A stretch of DNA of 64,000 nt from Triatoma infestans (lineage: Eukaryota; Arthropoda; Insecta; Hemiptera; Reduviidae), in contig JAAEAF010014556.1 in NCBI GenBank assembly GCA_011037195.1, positions 1 through 64,000 of the forward strand, written 5' to 3'. This document shows, in pieces, positions 10,016 to 21,495 of the stretch (positions within the stretch are counted from its first letter, which is position 1; every line of letters starts with the position of its first letter). The notes under the pieces are model-generated. The model was not told where the DNA came from. It saw only the letters and a program-made list of their open reading frames with translations, and did not search any database. Both the position numbers and the translations under genes were made by a program.

Positions 10016-11615
10016 TATAACAAAAAAATTTGATGTGAACACTCACACAACTTTCTCTTACTCTAATCAATATAATTTAATCAAGAAATTTTCATTGAAA
10101 TTGTAATGATTACACTGTTTACTTGGACTGGCCATAAAAATCGTGGCGGGGATTTTAATTATTGTATACCTGAGTGGTGTTATGTGGAGCGCTCTATGTC
10201 AAAACTTAGTAAGCTTGTGCATATTTAATTTTAACCTAACTAACAAACCTCCAATACCCCCCTAAAATCAATTTATTCAGAAAAATGTTTCAAACAATAT
10301 AATTATGCTCCACTGCATGGGGTATCTGAAGTTGGAGGCCAAGTTACTGAAGATATTGGGCCTCTCTGCCACAAATACGGCAGGGAGAACGAAACACTAG
10401 CCCATTTGCTGCGTAAGTTGCCCTAACAATGTGCCGTGCTAAAAATGTGACGCGCCGCCATCACAGCATTAAGCACAGGATAATGGAGCTAATGTCAGTA
10501 AAGGACTATAAGTGCCTTGAGGAGGTTTACGCAATAGATGAAGAGGGCTCCATGAGTTATGCCGACATCATTGCTTTTCATATGAATAATCAAGTATACC
10601 AATCATACCATTCGGTATGAAAGTAATGATATGGACCAGGCTCATCAGGGGAAAGGAAAAATTTATAAGAAACGTATTGGTTCCTTAAAAAAGTTTCTCG
10701 AGGAGTACGGTGGAATGGTATTTCATATATGTGGTCAATGGTTTGGGTCAAGAGGTACTATTCCAACTCTTACCCGTAAGTTTTTAGACGAGGTCGAAAT
10801 AGACCCATCACATCTGGCTACTCTGGCAGAATCTATACTAGTGGATTCTCTAGGGAGTTTGAACTCTCATATCTATGGACGGTAGCCTTTGACTAGAACT
10901 ATTATATTGACGATTCATTTGTTACATTTGAACCTATACTGACCAGCTTGTAGTTTAAAAAGTATTTTATTTTATATTATGTTAATATTGTGTCCTCCGC
11001 TGACTGACCACAAAGTTGTGTGTTCGTATCGTAATATAGTTGTGCAGCCCAGCCCCACTTTTAGTTATAAAGTGTTGTTTGTTGATAGGTTTTTGTATAC
11101 AGTCATTCCAAGTTTAAAGAGAATCGATGTAACCGTTTTGAAGAAAAGTTTTAAAAAAATCTTCGGTTAATGGATTTTCTTCAAATTTGGAATTCTAACA
11201 GTGACTAAATAAAAATCCCAAAAAATCAATTTCTCCAGGAAAATGTTTCAAATAAAAGCGATAGGCACTATTTATGTGTCTAGATAGATATCAAGTTTAA
11301 AGAATTCCGTTGCAGCCGTTTTCGAGAAAATCACAAAAATGGGGAAAAAATTGCAATATCGCCCTTCCCGTTGAGGGCTTTGCCCCTGAAATCTTCGTAT
11401 CTAATGCGGTAGTATCTAAACGGAATATCAAGTTGAGTTTGCTGAGACTTTTTGAGTTATTATGATAAACACATATATACACATACCGACCATTCGCTAA
11501 AAAACATCTTATTCATATCCAGAGGACCCTAAAACATATATTTCCGGTGAAAACTCAGTTTTGAAAATCTGACATGATTGCAATACTTTTTCTTACTAAA
11601 TACAAGAGAAAGTAA
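10016..11615 (-). repeat. Repeat A copy split by a retroelement end
   Basis: The terminal block 'cactcacacaactttctctt' at about 10041-10060 starts a minus-oriented copy. It continues to about 10310 ('cagaaaaatgtttcaaacaa'), is interrupted by a retroelement fragment, and resumes at about 11105. It finishes with 'tttccggtgaaaactcag', 'catgattgcaatacttttt' and a decayed terminal hairpin near 11590-11612. Confidence 0.7.
10312..11095 (+). mobile_element. Non-LTR retrotransposon C-terminal fragment
   Basis: A frame near 10360-10420 reads LCHKYGRENETLAHLLRKLP, which fits the Cys/His knuckle that closes many non-LTR ORF2 proteins. The reading frames at 10429-10620 and 10631-10885 follow with a composition like the domain that often follows it, including a 'GSRGTIPTLTRKFLDEV' stretch resembling the 'GA.G.vP...' motif of that tail. 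The last knuckle Cys is missing and at least one frameshift separates the parts, so it is a pseudogene. Upstream reverse transcriptase is absent. It sits within a repeat A copy, but I could not find a clear target-site duplication. Confidence 0.6.
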
Positions 11616-11649
11616 AAATCTGAATGATTCACATGACTTACTGCAATTT

Positions 11650-12190
11650 ATAGTTTTGATTTATTTATTTAAACGCTAATTTATCTTGTTACAAATTTCA
11701 TTTAGAAACAAAAATGTAAATATGTGCATCCGAAAGATAAAATGAAAGTGGGAGTTCCGATAAACGATTTTTTCAAACTCAGCATTTTCGCAACAAATTT
11801 GATTCATTTTTGTATTATATAGACGATAGAATCGTATATGTTAAAAAGACATTTTTAGAGGGAAGCCTAACATCACCTCTCCTCCAACACACCTCTTAAA
11901 TCACTGATGCCATTTCTGAGAAAATCTCGAAAAACTGAAAATCTATTCCAGTAAAATGATACTGCGGGGTCGATCAGTTTTGACTAAAACTTTATTGTAG
12001 CTTTGTCCCATTGGTTAGCACCTAAACGTAAACATTTCTGTTGCAGCTGCCTACAATTTTCCGTTTCTGACTTACGCTGACCATACTTACACAGAGATCT
12101 GTTTATAAAATCCACTTTTTCCTAAACTGGGGCTTGAAACATTTATTTCTCGTGAAAATTCTAGTTTGGAAAATCACTGTAATTAAAAAC
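11650..12190 (-). repeat. Repeat A copy, minus orientation, diverged
   Basis: Blocks 'cgattttttcaaactcagca', 'gaccatacttacacagaga' and 'tttctcgtgaaaattctag' occur in the usual minus-strand order. It lies directly after another minus copy, which suggests either tandem insertion or a longer composite element. Confidence 0.6.
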
Positions 12191-12506
12191 GATTTCATTA
12201 AAATAATTGATAAAATTATTTCCTATTAATTTTATTTAAATTTCCTAAGGTGATGATGATGATAATGATAGTAAGTTAGAGGGGTACCAAGTAGTACACA
12301 AGTCGAAGTCCTCCTTCTTATGGTAAACAATTCATTTAATGGAGTACAAAACGTTAAAAAAGAAAAATTGTTGAGCGTTAAAATAAGTGAACAGTTCAAA
12401 AGCTGCTTTGATGTTTTTCAGCTCTATTTAACGGAGAGCATTGCCAAGTATTCAGTCATAGCTTGGTTGTTACATTCTTCAGGTACTTTACAAACGATAT
12501 ATATGT

Positions 12507-12544
<38 letters not shown>

Positions 12545-13415
12545 GTTTGTTTGTTTGTAAGCCTTTATCCCAGTTAAATTGCGACTTGGCCAATGAAATA
12601 TTTACTTCAAAAACAATACCAAGGTATAAAGGTCTCCCTCTCCTTTTATAAATTTATTCTCTTTTCTATTGTAATAAATCTTGTTTGTAAAATTGATTAT
12701 CGATTTAATGATGATCGTAAAACTAATATAAATTTGTTGTTTTTTTGTGTTGCAGGTAAGTTTTAGATTTGGATTTTATATAGAGGATTGCTTACAACAT
12801 CAATTTAACGTAAGCCATCTTAGTTTTATTAACCTAATTTATTTGTAAGATACGATTAAATTGTATTGATTTCAGAAAAAAAAATATTAATTTTGTTTCG
12901 CTTAAATAATCTTAAACAGAACTTCTCTGAAACGTCATTTAAAATCTTGCTTGGCGATTCTGCAAAAAGTAATGGTTTTTTGGGTGGAGGGAGCTGGCTG
13001 TGGCTGCAATTATAAATTTAAAAATTATGCGATGGAAGAAATGCAAAGAACTTTGCCAGTAGGCAGAAAAATCGCGTAACTCAAGTTGCATTCACAATCT
13101 TATAGGGTTATCTTTTTGCAGACGAAAGATAACACTTTATCAAGTGTAGTACTTAGTGTAGTATCAAGTGGAGTACTTTTTTTTTGGTCCCACTTAATGG
13201 TATTTTCGATTCCCTGGTATATTCATTGAAGTAAAGATTTGTTTTATTGTAATTTTTTTTGTTATTACTATTATTAGTTGCTCCATCACGCACTTGCAGA
13301 AATTGAACAATAATGGATGGTTCAACCTTCCATTCATTTATATAATATATAAATATATTTTAAAAAAGGGGGGGCTATAAACAAACATATAAAATGAATA
13401 TATTATAAATAAATA
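12191..13415. other. Unassigned AT-rich sequence with a (GT)n tract
   Basis: No gene is seen. A GAT-rich run lies at about 12251-12270, a pure (GT)n microsatellite at about 12508-12541, and AT-rich sequence fills the rest. Confidence 0.5.
12508..12541. repeat. (GT)n microsatellite
   Basis: Sixteen to seventeen uninterrupted GT units lie outside any recognised repeat copy. Confidence 0.9.
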
Positions 13416-13419
13416 AATT

Positions 13420-14325
13420 CTAGTGTGATGCTAGAATTTTGCGAATTATTCTTGAATTGTCTCCTCCAGCAGACTTCTGTGCCTCCAGCACAGTCTCAAC
13501 AGGGAGTTCGAGAGCCTTTATGTCACCTACAGAGGCTTTAGGCACTATGCCATTCACCAAAATGACGATTGGGTAGACGTCCACTCTCTCCATCCTATAC
13601 ATCTGTTTTAACTCAGTGCCCAACTCTTGGTTTAAGCACTGAGCCATTCACCGAGATGACGATTGGGTAGACCTCAACTCTCTCCAGCCTATACATCTGT
13701 TTTAACTCAATGCCCAACTCTTGGTACTTTCTGATTTTCTCTCCGCGCGTTTTGTGCAAATTTTCGTCCAAAGGGATCGCTACATCAATAATCTACCGGT
13801 CTTCGTTCCCAGATCTAGCACAAGAATGTCGGCCTGCATTGGGAACCGATCTGTACGTGTTCATTTGGGTATCCCAATAAATCTTTATTCATTTCAACTG
13901 AAGAAATTCAGAGGGCTTATATCTATAATAAGGATTGCGGTCCCAAAGGTCGTACCAGAGTTCTGATCGCTAAATGAACAATTATATACAACAATACTAA
14001 TATGAACACAACAACAATAATAATAACATGGCCACATTTTTCCCTCTTTTTTTTGTTTTCTTCTACCTGCAATTAAATCAAAACCTCCCATTGCCGCAGG
14101 CCGTATGGCTACAATAATTTTGGCTGCAGATAATCCTTCGGAGCTAGTACTGAGCAGCCTGCAATAAGGTGCTGTATGCTCTCCGTAGTCTGATTGCACA
14201 GTCTGCACGACTCCCGAGCCTCTTGGCCTAGAATGAACCTGCGATATGCCCGTGGGGAGATAGGACCTGGTCCTGAATCGCCTGAACGAATCCTTCGGTT
14301 TCCGGGAATAGTTTAGCATTATTAT
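13420..14325 (-). mobile_element. Non-LTR retrotransposon C-terminal end, pseudogene
   Basis: Read on the minus strand, 14290-14110 encodes a frame with CRLCNQTTESIQHLIAGC, a C-x2-C-x8-H-x4-C knuckle preceded by a 'SPRAYRRFILG' stretch. Downstream come ADILVLDLG (near 13840), 'IIDVAIPLDENLHKTRGEKI' (near 13790) and 'YPIVILVNGIVPK' (near 13550), ending in RIIRKILASH and a stop at 13420. This order (knuckle, D-x-D-type segment, GxVPK-like tail) is a recurrent C-terminal arrangement in arthropod non-LTR elements. Stops and frame changes, plus an internal 94-bp duplication, make it non-functional. The reverse transcriptase itself is missing. Confidence 0.7.
13542..13729. repeat. 94-bp tandem duplication inside the retroelement end
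   Basis: Unit one (13542-13635) and unit two (13636-13729) match along their whole length with roughly ten differences. Both contain 'tgacgattgggtagac' and 'tacatctgttttaactca'. Since 94 is not a multiple of three, the duplication shifts the reading frame of the retroelement tail. Confidence 0.9.
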
Positions 14326-14329
14326 TATT

Positions 14330-16000
14330 ATTAGTGCCAGAAGTAGTAGTAAAAGGAATCGTTTTTAATGAGAATGGAAACTTTTGATACTTTTTTCATC
14401 ACCTTTTAAAATCTAGAAATTTGGTTTGTCGGCTCAAATGGCAGGTTTACTTGGTTTTTACATCATTTAATTAAGAGGCTAAACAAGGCCCACAAACTCT
14501 CCACCTTTTACCCACTAATGATTCCCATGAGTCCATAAGTTGATACCCTATTTATAATTCTATTGTGGGGCTCCACTGTGGCACTTCTTATTAATGAAAT
14601 CTCAAAACTGAATAAATAAATGTATTAAAAGATATAATAATAGATTATAGTATTATTAAAATAAAAATAAATATATAAACAGAATTATTACTTGTTCAAG
14701 TTCTTGTAAAACATTTAAATCTTCTCTTTTAAGAGTGTTTGTGGTTAAAACACTTTAAAGTCCCTTCCCCCAGATATACATAGAAGAAAGAATGGGAAGA
14801 AGTATATAAGTGAGAGAATAATAAAGTTGAGTCGTTTTGTATTTGTTTTTAGTTTCGTGTCTGTTCGTCTTCCCTCGTACACGGCAGTCGGGACCCTCCC
14901 TCTCAAAGCCCTCTCTCAAACAAAGAGACGTGCTCAAAACTTTTACCTTTCCTCTTAATTAAATTAGATACACAACAGTAAGTTTCTACTTTGCTTAAAA
15001 CCAAAGTAATTTTCTTGTTTTCATTAATATTTTAATTTAAATAAATAATATTTCTCAGCAAAGAAATAATAACTTCTCTACTTATTATTAAAAGTGAAAG
15101 TTAAAGGAGAGAGAAAATTATTTAAAAAAAAAATTGAAATAATTTGTTTTTATTTATAATTGTTATTGTTTTAACAAGTGTACTACGATTACAATTGTAT
15201 TTGAATATGGCAGGAGTGAGAGAAAGTAAAAATCAGTTTCTCATGGTAAATATTACAAATAAATTCGTGAGTCTCTATATGTGTAATTAATGTGCAAATG
15301 TTACAAAAAATATTTATAAAATTATAATTTCTTTTGTGTGGGGGGTTCAAGAAGACGGTCACGCTTATTTTTGAGAATATAAAATTAACCTCAACATAAA
15401 TTTTGACCATTTATTTCAACAAAATTACTTTGGTAAAACCGTCTTCACAGTTTAGTCAGTGCATTATTAGTTTTATAATTTTATATTATTTTCATACATT
15501 TGTTTCAGGAACGTCTATTTAATATCATAGTGATGTTTAGTCATCAGGATAATTTTTACCCAAACAGCAAAGCTTTAAGTGTTCACTTAATGAGAGTGAG
15601 GTGTAAATTGCTTTAATATGCTTAAATTGGCCAGACACTGACACCGAGCTTATATGAAAGCCTGTACACGCATGCGCAGTTGTTATCTTCATCTTCGGCT
15701 GTTTTATAACCCTCACCATTAGCCACGTACAAAACTTCAAAAAAATTGTCCACTCATTATCTTTCCACTAACTTTGGAATAAGAGTTAAAAATGGTTATC
15801 ATAATTTTTGAAATCTTTTACATATCTCTCTTTCACATCTTACACTATACAATCTCGACAAGGTACCCTGTCATCATTATGGACAAGAGTGGTTAAGGAT
15901 ATTATTTCTATCTGCTTAGAACTTGATGGTCGTACAATGATCCCACGGTGCTGTATTCTTTCGTCACATTATCTTAATGTTTTTTGTTTTTTGTTTGTTT
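14330..16000. other. Unassigned sequence, possible LTR-like block
   Basis: Between about 14734 and 14945 there is a TATA-like 'agtatataagtgagag', 'aataaagttgagtcg' and a CT-rich end, an arrangement that could be a decayed LTR, but I found no matching partner or duplication. The rest is AT-rich with nothing recognised. Confidence 0.3.
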
Positions 16001-16004
16001 TTTT

Positions 16005-16140
16005 TACTTTGTCTCAGTAAGAAGGGAAGTATTGTGATCGTGTCAAATTTTCGAAATTGGGTTTCCACCGGAAATACATATTTTGAGGTTCCTGGGTACG
16101 AAAAAAATGTTTTTAACGAATGGCCTATTCCCATATATAT
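16005..16140 (+). repeat. Repeat A fragment, plus orientation
   Basis: The block 'gggaagtattgtgatcgtgt' followed by 'accggaaatacatattttga' is the start of repeat A. It runs into a (TA)n tract near 16133-16150, the position where other copies carry (TG)n. A further scrap of repeat A ('aaaggcttcgggt') lies near 16480-16495. Confidence 0.65.
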
Positions 16141-16641
16141 ATATATATACAAGATATATATATGTTGTATATATATACATACAAGATATTTTCAAGAGTG
16201 TTTATAAAAAGATTTGTTAACTCGAAAACAGTATAAACTACAAACAGTTACCAGTGAGAGAGTGATTAAAATAATGCGAGAGATTAATATATTACTAAAC
16301 ATATTGAGAGAGTGAAATATAATAAATGATGAAAACGTAGTAAGAGAGTGAGAAATGTTTACAGGATTATAGATAATATAAATCAAATTACCCACAGAGA
16401 AAGTAACTTGATAGAAACATTCAAAAACAAACAATTGCCGGTCGGTTCTTGGTATCTATGTTTATCGCATCGCTCTAATACAAAGGCTTCGGGTAAAAAA
16501 AAATCTACGTTCGAAGAAAAAAATGTTCATTTTATTAACGTTATTATTATTATTATTCGCAGAAGGGGAGGGCAAACCCTACGCTATCCAAAGCCTCCCA
16601 GGGCCCATATAGCTACCCCTAAAGAATAACAACCACGGGGA

Positions 16642-17125
16642 CTAGAATGAAAATCCAGGCCCAGGTTTTAACCATCTAAGTTTCACCACAGACCGAACAA
16701 ATCGGACCAAAACCTTAAAAGGACACAGCTTAAGATCCTCTACCGATATCCTATTCCGGCCGAAGGTCCTAAACCTAATCTCCTCACAACCCAAACAATT
16801 CGTCATCAGATGCATGGGTGTTTCCTCCTCAGTCTCACAAACTCTACAAAAGGGGTCAGGCACGAGTCCCATTATATAGAGATGTCTCCTTAAACCACAA
16901 TGCCCAGTGAGGAATCCAACCAGATGTCTGAGGGAGGTCCGTGAAAGACATCGGACCCCGCTACTCAAAGCTCCGTCTGGGCCCCCAATGAGCATTTTAG
17001 ACTGCCGACAACCCACTGCACTCATCCATAAGGATGAGTGCTGTGAGGTCATCCACGTCTGAAAGCCCGACAAACATGTGCCAGAAGACACACCAACAGC
17101 AGGCTCTGGACCAATGAAAGGGAGA
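16642..17125 (-). pseudogene. ORF2 C-terminal tail with CCHC knuckle
   Basis: After the third frameshift the frame runs through GASLPFIGPEPAVGVSSG and SLRHLVGFLTGHCGLRRHLY to CRVCETEEETPMHLMTNC, a C-x2-C-x8-H-x4-C knuckle. It ends in LKPGPGFSF and a stop at 16642. 'FLTGHCGLRRHL' before the knuckle is a signature of this group. The knuckle spacing is the same as in the relic at 31 kb, so the two belong to related lineages. Confidence 0.85.
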
Positions 17126-17132
17126 GAGGCAC

Positions 17133-17963
17133 CTAATTTGGCAACCTATCCACCTCCTCATTCCCAAAAATTCCCATATGACCTGGAACCCAGACCAGAA
17201 GCACATCCTTTAATAAAGAAAGATCTTCCAGTCTTCTAGAACATTCCAACACCAATCTGGAAGTGAAGACACATGAATTAAGCGCCTTCAACGCAGCCTG
17301 GCTGTCCGAGCAGATACAAACACCTTTTAAATTAGTGTTACGCACCCTCTCATCCAAAATACAGCAAAGAATTGCATAAACCTCAGCCTGGAAAACGGTG
17401 GCCCACTCACCAAGAGGCGCTACCAAATGATCTCCCGTCTCAAAATAGACGGCAGCCCCAGACCTACCATCCATCCTGGAACCGTCCGTGTAGCATCGGA
17501 GATAGTTCTCCGGAATCACACCAGACGGACCCAGGGTTAACCAATCTTCCCTAGAAGGCAACCTAACCCTGTAGGAATGACCAAAGACAAAAGTCTTCAA
17601 ATTCCTATCAGAAGGGAAACCTGTAATGGGAATCCTTAAAAGCATCTCACGATAAATGGTAGAATGACCATATCGCTTACCCTGCCAAAAACCTGCCTGT
17701 TTAATTCTATAACAGGCTTTCATTGCCTGGTTTTTCACCTCCACAAAGAGAGGTGGAATCCCTAACAAAGTCTCCATAGATGCGGTCGGTGTGGTCCGAA
17801 ACGCACCAGTCACCGCCAGACAAGCCAAACGTTGGATTTCTTCCAACAGCTGCCTAGCGGATCGTGTTTCAATGCGACGCCACCACACCAAAGCCCCATA
17901 TACCAATCTAGGTTTAATGACCATGCAATAAATCCAGAACATCATCTTGGGAGTGATCCCCAA
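17133..17963 (-). pseudogene. RT thumb plus RNase H domain
   Basis: Residues 1-110 of this frame cover the RT thumb/connection region (MMFWIYCMVIKPRLVYGALV, then LACLAVTGAFRTTPTASMET). RNase H follows: CYTDGSRMDG supplies the first Asp, FQAEVYAI the Glu, CSDSQAALKAL the second Asp and VWVPGHMGIFGNEEVDRL the His/Asp end. The RNase H catalytic set is therefore complete. The frame ends prematurely at DRLPN and stop. One base lost in what should read DRLAKLGA moves the rest into another frame at about 17133-17145. Confidence 0.88.
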
Positions 17964-18600
17964 TTCTTACCTACAACTCTTCGACATTGCCAAAAGGAGA
18001 TTATCGCCTTTTGGTGTTGTGTCTTAACATGTTCCGACCAGTTCAATTTACTGTCGAGAACTACTCCAAGGAACTTCACTGATTTGCTAACCTGTATGGA
18101 AGTACCTAACAGCCTAGGAGGTGTAAAACCTACTATCTTCCTTCTATGAGTAAATAGAATTGCCTGGGTCTTAGTAGGATTAATAGAAAGACCCCTATCC
18201 TGTGACCAACAATATACCATGTTAAGGGCGCTTTGCATTAGGTCCGAAATAGTGGACAAACAGCGTCCTAACAATAAAATAACACCATCATCGGCATATG
18301 CTTGCACATAAAATCCCGATGAATTCATCCTAACCAAAAGGTCATCCATGACGACGCACCACAACTTTGGTGAGAGACAACCCCCTTGAGGGCACCCTCT
18401 CCCCGCTTGTACTATCATGGTGCGCCCGCCAAGGGAAGCCTGTATAACCCTACTCCTAAGATAGACACCTATCCAATTGATTAAGACGGGATGTATACCT
18501 TTTCGTACCAAGGCATCTTCGAGAGCATCAAACGATACTCGGTCAAATGCCCCCTCAACATCAAAGAAACACCTCAGGGCATTTCTTTGATCTCCAGAGC
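17942..18600 (-). pseudogene. RT catalytic palm segment (YADD)
   Basis: This second frame holds the catalytic core. FFDVEGAFDRVSF supplies the first Asp of the triad, GCPQGGCLSPKLW is the template-grip block, and AYADDGVILL is the active-site YADD box. SINPTKTQAILF and VKFLGVVLDSKLNW follow as thumb-proximal blocks. All catalytic residues are intact. The frame breaks again at VVGKNWG (about 17950-17960), after which the protein continues as ITPKMMFWIYCMV in the next frame. Confidence 0.88.
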
Positions 18601-19060
18601 AGATTCTATCCTTCCGACGAGACAATGTAATGCAGTCTCTGTCGACTTACCCACAATATAAGCATGTTGGTTAGGATGGAGTGGATGATCCCTTAATGGG
18701 CCATCAGTAATATACCTATCCACCAACCTTTCGAAAGTTTTCAAGAGGAAAGACATAAGACTAATGGGTCTAAATGCCTTGGGGTCGGAGTAGTCATTTC
18801 TTCCCGGCTTGGGAATAAAGACTACCCTTACTTCTCTCCATAATGTTGGTACATAACCAAACATCAAACATCCTTTAAACAATCTTAACAATACCTTCGT
18901 CAGCACGTCCCCGCCCTTTTGCAACAGACAAGGATAAATCCCGTCCGGTCCAGGTTACTTGAAAGGTGAGAAACTTTGTACTGCCCAACTGACTCTATCA
19001 TGTGTGACTACCTCATCTAAGGTGGATAGATCTTCAGGGTCCCAGCAAATTGATCTAACT
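18574..19060 (-). pseudogene. RT fingers/palm segment with in-frame stop
   Basis: The frame reads CWDPEDLSTLDEVV, then SPFK, a TAA at about 18956-18958, and PGPDGIYP. Members of the family have an uninterrupted 'PFKSPGPDGI'-type motif here, so the stop replaces one residue. It continues with VVFIPKPGR and 'FRPISLMSFLLKTFERLV', the usual RT blocks 1 and 2, then NQHAYIVGKSTETAL. At about 18575-18590 the frame is lost: EIKEM runs to a stop, while the protein carries on in another frame as ALRCFFDVEGAFD. A single-base deletion explains this. Confidence 0.85.
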
Positions 19061-19279
19061 CGCGTTTCTCAATTATTGCAGGAAGGTCCGCAAGTGCCGG
19101 AAAACAGGAGATAGTCTGCTTTATTTTGGCTAATCGACTGTTTTCTGGCAGTCACCCGTTTCGAGGATATCTTGAAAAAAAAAGCGCGACAGAACCGATT
19201 GCTTGCTGTGAAGTAGTAAACAAGTAGAATGCAAAGTCTGAGTGTGTAATTTATTTTATTGGATCCCGATGCAATGGAC

Positions 19280-19385
19280 TAGTCGACGATAGTACACTGT
19301 TTATCTAGACATTCTGAAGATGGCCGAAAATTGCCAATACCACAAAATGAAGTGAGACAATGTGACGCTAGATTAAAATATAAAC
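19280..19385 (+). repeat. Degenerate arm of the hammerhead palindrome family
   Basis: 'cactgtttatctagacattctgaagatggccg...' followed by 'accacaaaatgaagtgagac' matches the right arm of the palindromes at 22.3, 25.5 and 39.8 kb. CTGAAGA is kept, but the GAAA side of the core is altered. No matching left arm is evident. Confidence 0.5.
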
Positions 19386-19389
19386 TTAT

Positions 19390-20845
19390 ACAGACTGAAT
19401 TGGCCGTAAAATGTGACATAGTTCATGGTATGCTACCATGCCACTGGTATGATCGAATTGCTATGAGGAAAACCATGTACCCTTGCCACTGAGGAGGAGG
19501 CGAAAGTTAGTAACAAATACTTTCAATGGTGGTTTGGAAGAGAGAATTTTTTAGTCGTATGTCTGTATCATTCTTCTTTATGCCGTTTTTTTTGCAGCCC
19601 CTGGTAGAGCTTGCTCCTGATTAAGGCAACTGGTGAAAATCAACTAGATTATTTTATCGATTCAAATGCTTTTTCATTCCTAGAAATGTTCCAGAAACTA
19701 TACCATCCAACACAACGATACTGAGCAGAAATTAAGTGCAGACCTTTCTAGACGTTATACTTAATTTATCTAAAGAATTTACAATAAGATTTACCAATGA
19801 ACGACAGGTCAGTTCGAGTGTCAATTGCTTAATGATCTGTGATAATTATTTTGAAAATTACTTTAACATAAAGGTAGAGAGTTGTAAATGTAATAATGCA
19901 ATAAAGAAAACTCAATAATTATACTAGTTAATGCAAATAACAACCATCACACACTAATATTTCAGAAAGTTAGTGGTAGTAGCGGAATACCCAAGGGCTG
20001 GCTAATAGGCACGATTTATTGTACTAGGTATAGTGGAAGTAATAACGGCGATAATGATTGCCATAATGGCCAGATAATATCGAATATAGTCAAGTCATTG
20101 GCTTACAATACAGTGCACAATAACCAAATAATATCGAACAACTGTAGAGCAATAGAAGGCTGCTGGCTGGATGGCAAACCTGAGGACAATAGTATGTATA
20201 GTTATAATGTTAGAAGTGAGTATGTTACTTAGTGTGTGTGTTTTGTTATGTGTATTGGTGGTGTAGATGTGTGGGCGAAAATAGTCGACATAGAAATGAT
20301 GATAGTAAAGCCGAGGTGGTGGTTCTTGTGCCGGGCTGGTATGTTGGCCGGCCCGCCGGGTGATTAGCGACCTACAGGGCCCCATGGGTGTGATAATTTG
20401 ACTGTTTGCCAACCGCATGGCTATCTCTTCCTACTCGCCCCATTACACACGCCTACCTGCCCGCCTCTTCGCACCATTGCCATCTAACGGCGCCTTACAT
20501 TCTACACTAATGCCACCTTAACACCGCTTATCAAGAAACATGTCTCCAACAAGAAGCTACATGTATTTGCACTTACCTCTTATTCAACTCAAATACCTTT
20601 ATATATCAATTTCCTTTTTGAATAAAAGTCAACATGCATGTTCCCACCTTGCAAATACAAATGAAATATAATTTTTTTGTATTGAAGTCGTCCATATTTG
20701 TCGTTTGACGTTAAATTTCATTAGGAAATTGAAAAGGATAAATTTATATGAGTTCAGTTCTAACAACAAATTTCAATCAATTTAATTTCATGGTATTACA
20801 TTTGGAATTCAGATTTCTGTAAGAAAACATCTTACGTGGAAATAC
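19390..20845. other. Unassigned sequence
   Basis: No gene or known repeat is supported. A comparatively GC-rich block at about 20280-20480 stands out from its AT-rich surroundings but has no recognisable coding potential. Confidence 0.4.
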
Positions 20846-20849
20846 ATGA

Positions 20850-21070
20850 TTTTCACTTCCGATAATTCTCACCATTCTAATTCAGAAATTTTCTTTAAAA
20901 AACATTATTTTTATAAATGTTTAATACCATTAACTTCCTGTAGGATACTGAATGACTTTGTAACAAGAAGCGGGGCGTCTAATCTCCAGAAGTTACTTTT
21001 TTTCCCTCCCACAAAAAGGTTTCAAATAAAAGTATTAGATTTATTTGTTCAATCAATTGTTTCGTATTAG
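20850..21070 (-). repeat. Repeat A fragment, degenerate
   Basis: 'cacttccgataattctcacc', 'tttttccctcccacaaaaag' and 'gtttcaaataaaagtattag' match, in order, the minus-strand version of repeat A. Divergence is high. Confidence 0.45.
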
Positions 21071-21495
21071 TATGTGACAGCAATGAGTCGGATACGTGAG
21101 GATGATGACTTTCAGGAAGAGATACTTGATGAAACCATTCAGAATTACGTGAAAAAAAGCTTGTTAAGATGGTTAGATATTATTTTACGAAAGTTTAGCA
21201 AAAGCCAATAAAAGCATTCGTTTAGGAGCACATCCGGTTTAACAGTTTACCCAAAACCTTCTGGACAGTTCAAATGAGTAATGGTTAACATGACCAATCA
21301 ATAAACTCTTTGGAGAAAGCTTAAAGTCCAGCTTCCTAGAAATCCCTAAAATGTTTTTTTCCAGTAAGATGGTTCAAGTAGAAGTAAATATTTACATAAA
21401 TATGGTAAATTTAAAGATGCAAGTTGTAGATATCAATTTTAATGAAAATTGTAAGGCAAGTATCAAATTTAAAGAAAATTGCATACAAAAATATA

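Larger units (their letters stand above)
16538..19150 (-). mobile_element. 5'-truncated non-LTR retrotransposon, I/LOA-like
   Basis: This is the largest coding relic in the window. On the minus strand it runs from the fingers region of a reverse transcriptase through RT palm and thumb, an RNase H domain and a C-terminal CCHC knuckle, then a short 3' UTR ending in an (AAT)n tail at about 16538-16560. A simple-repeat tail together with RNase H fits the I/LOA part of the Jockey superfamily. The RTE and R2 groups lack that domain order. ORF1 and the endonuclease are missing. It carries one stop and three frameshifts, so it is dead. I could not identify a target-site duplication because the 5' boundary near 19150 is vague. 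Confidence 0.85.

Noticed and set aside
17372..18149. Plus-strand frames at 17372-17554 and 17832-18149
   Set aside because: They are antisense shadows of the minus-strand reverse transcriptase and RNase H relic.
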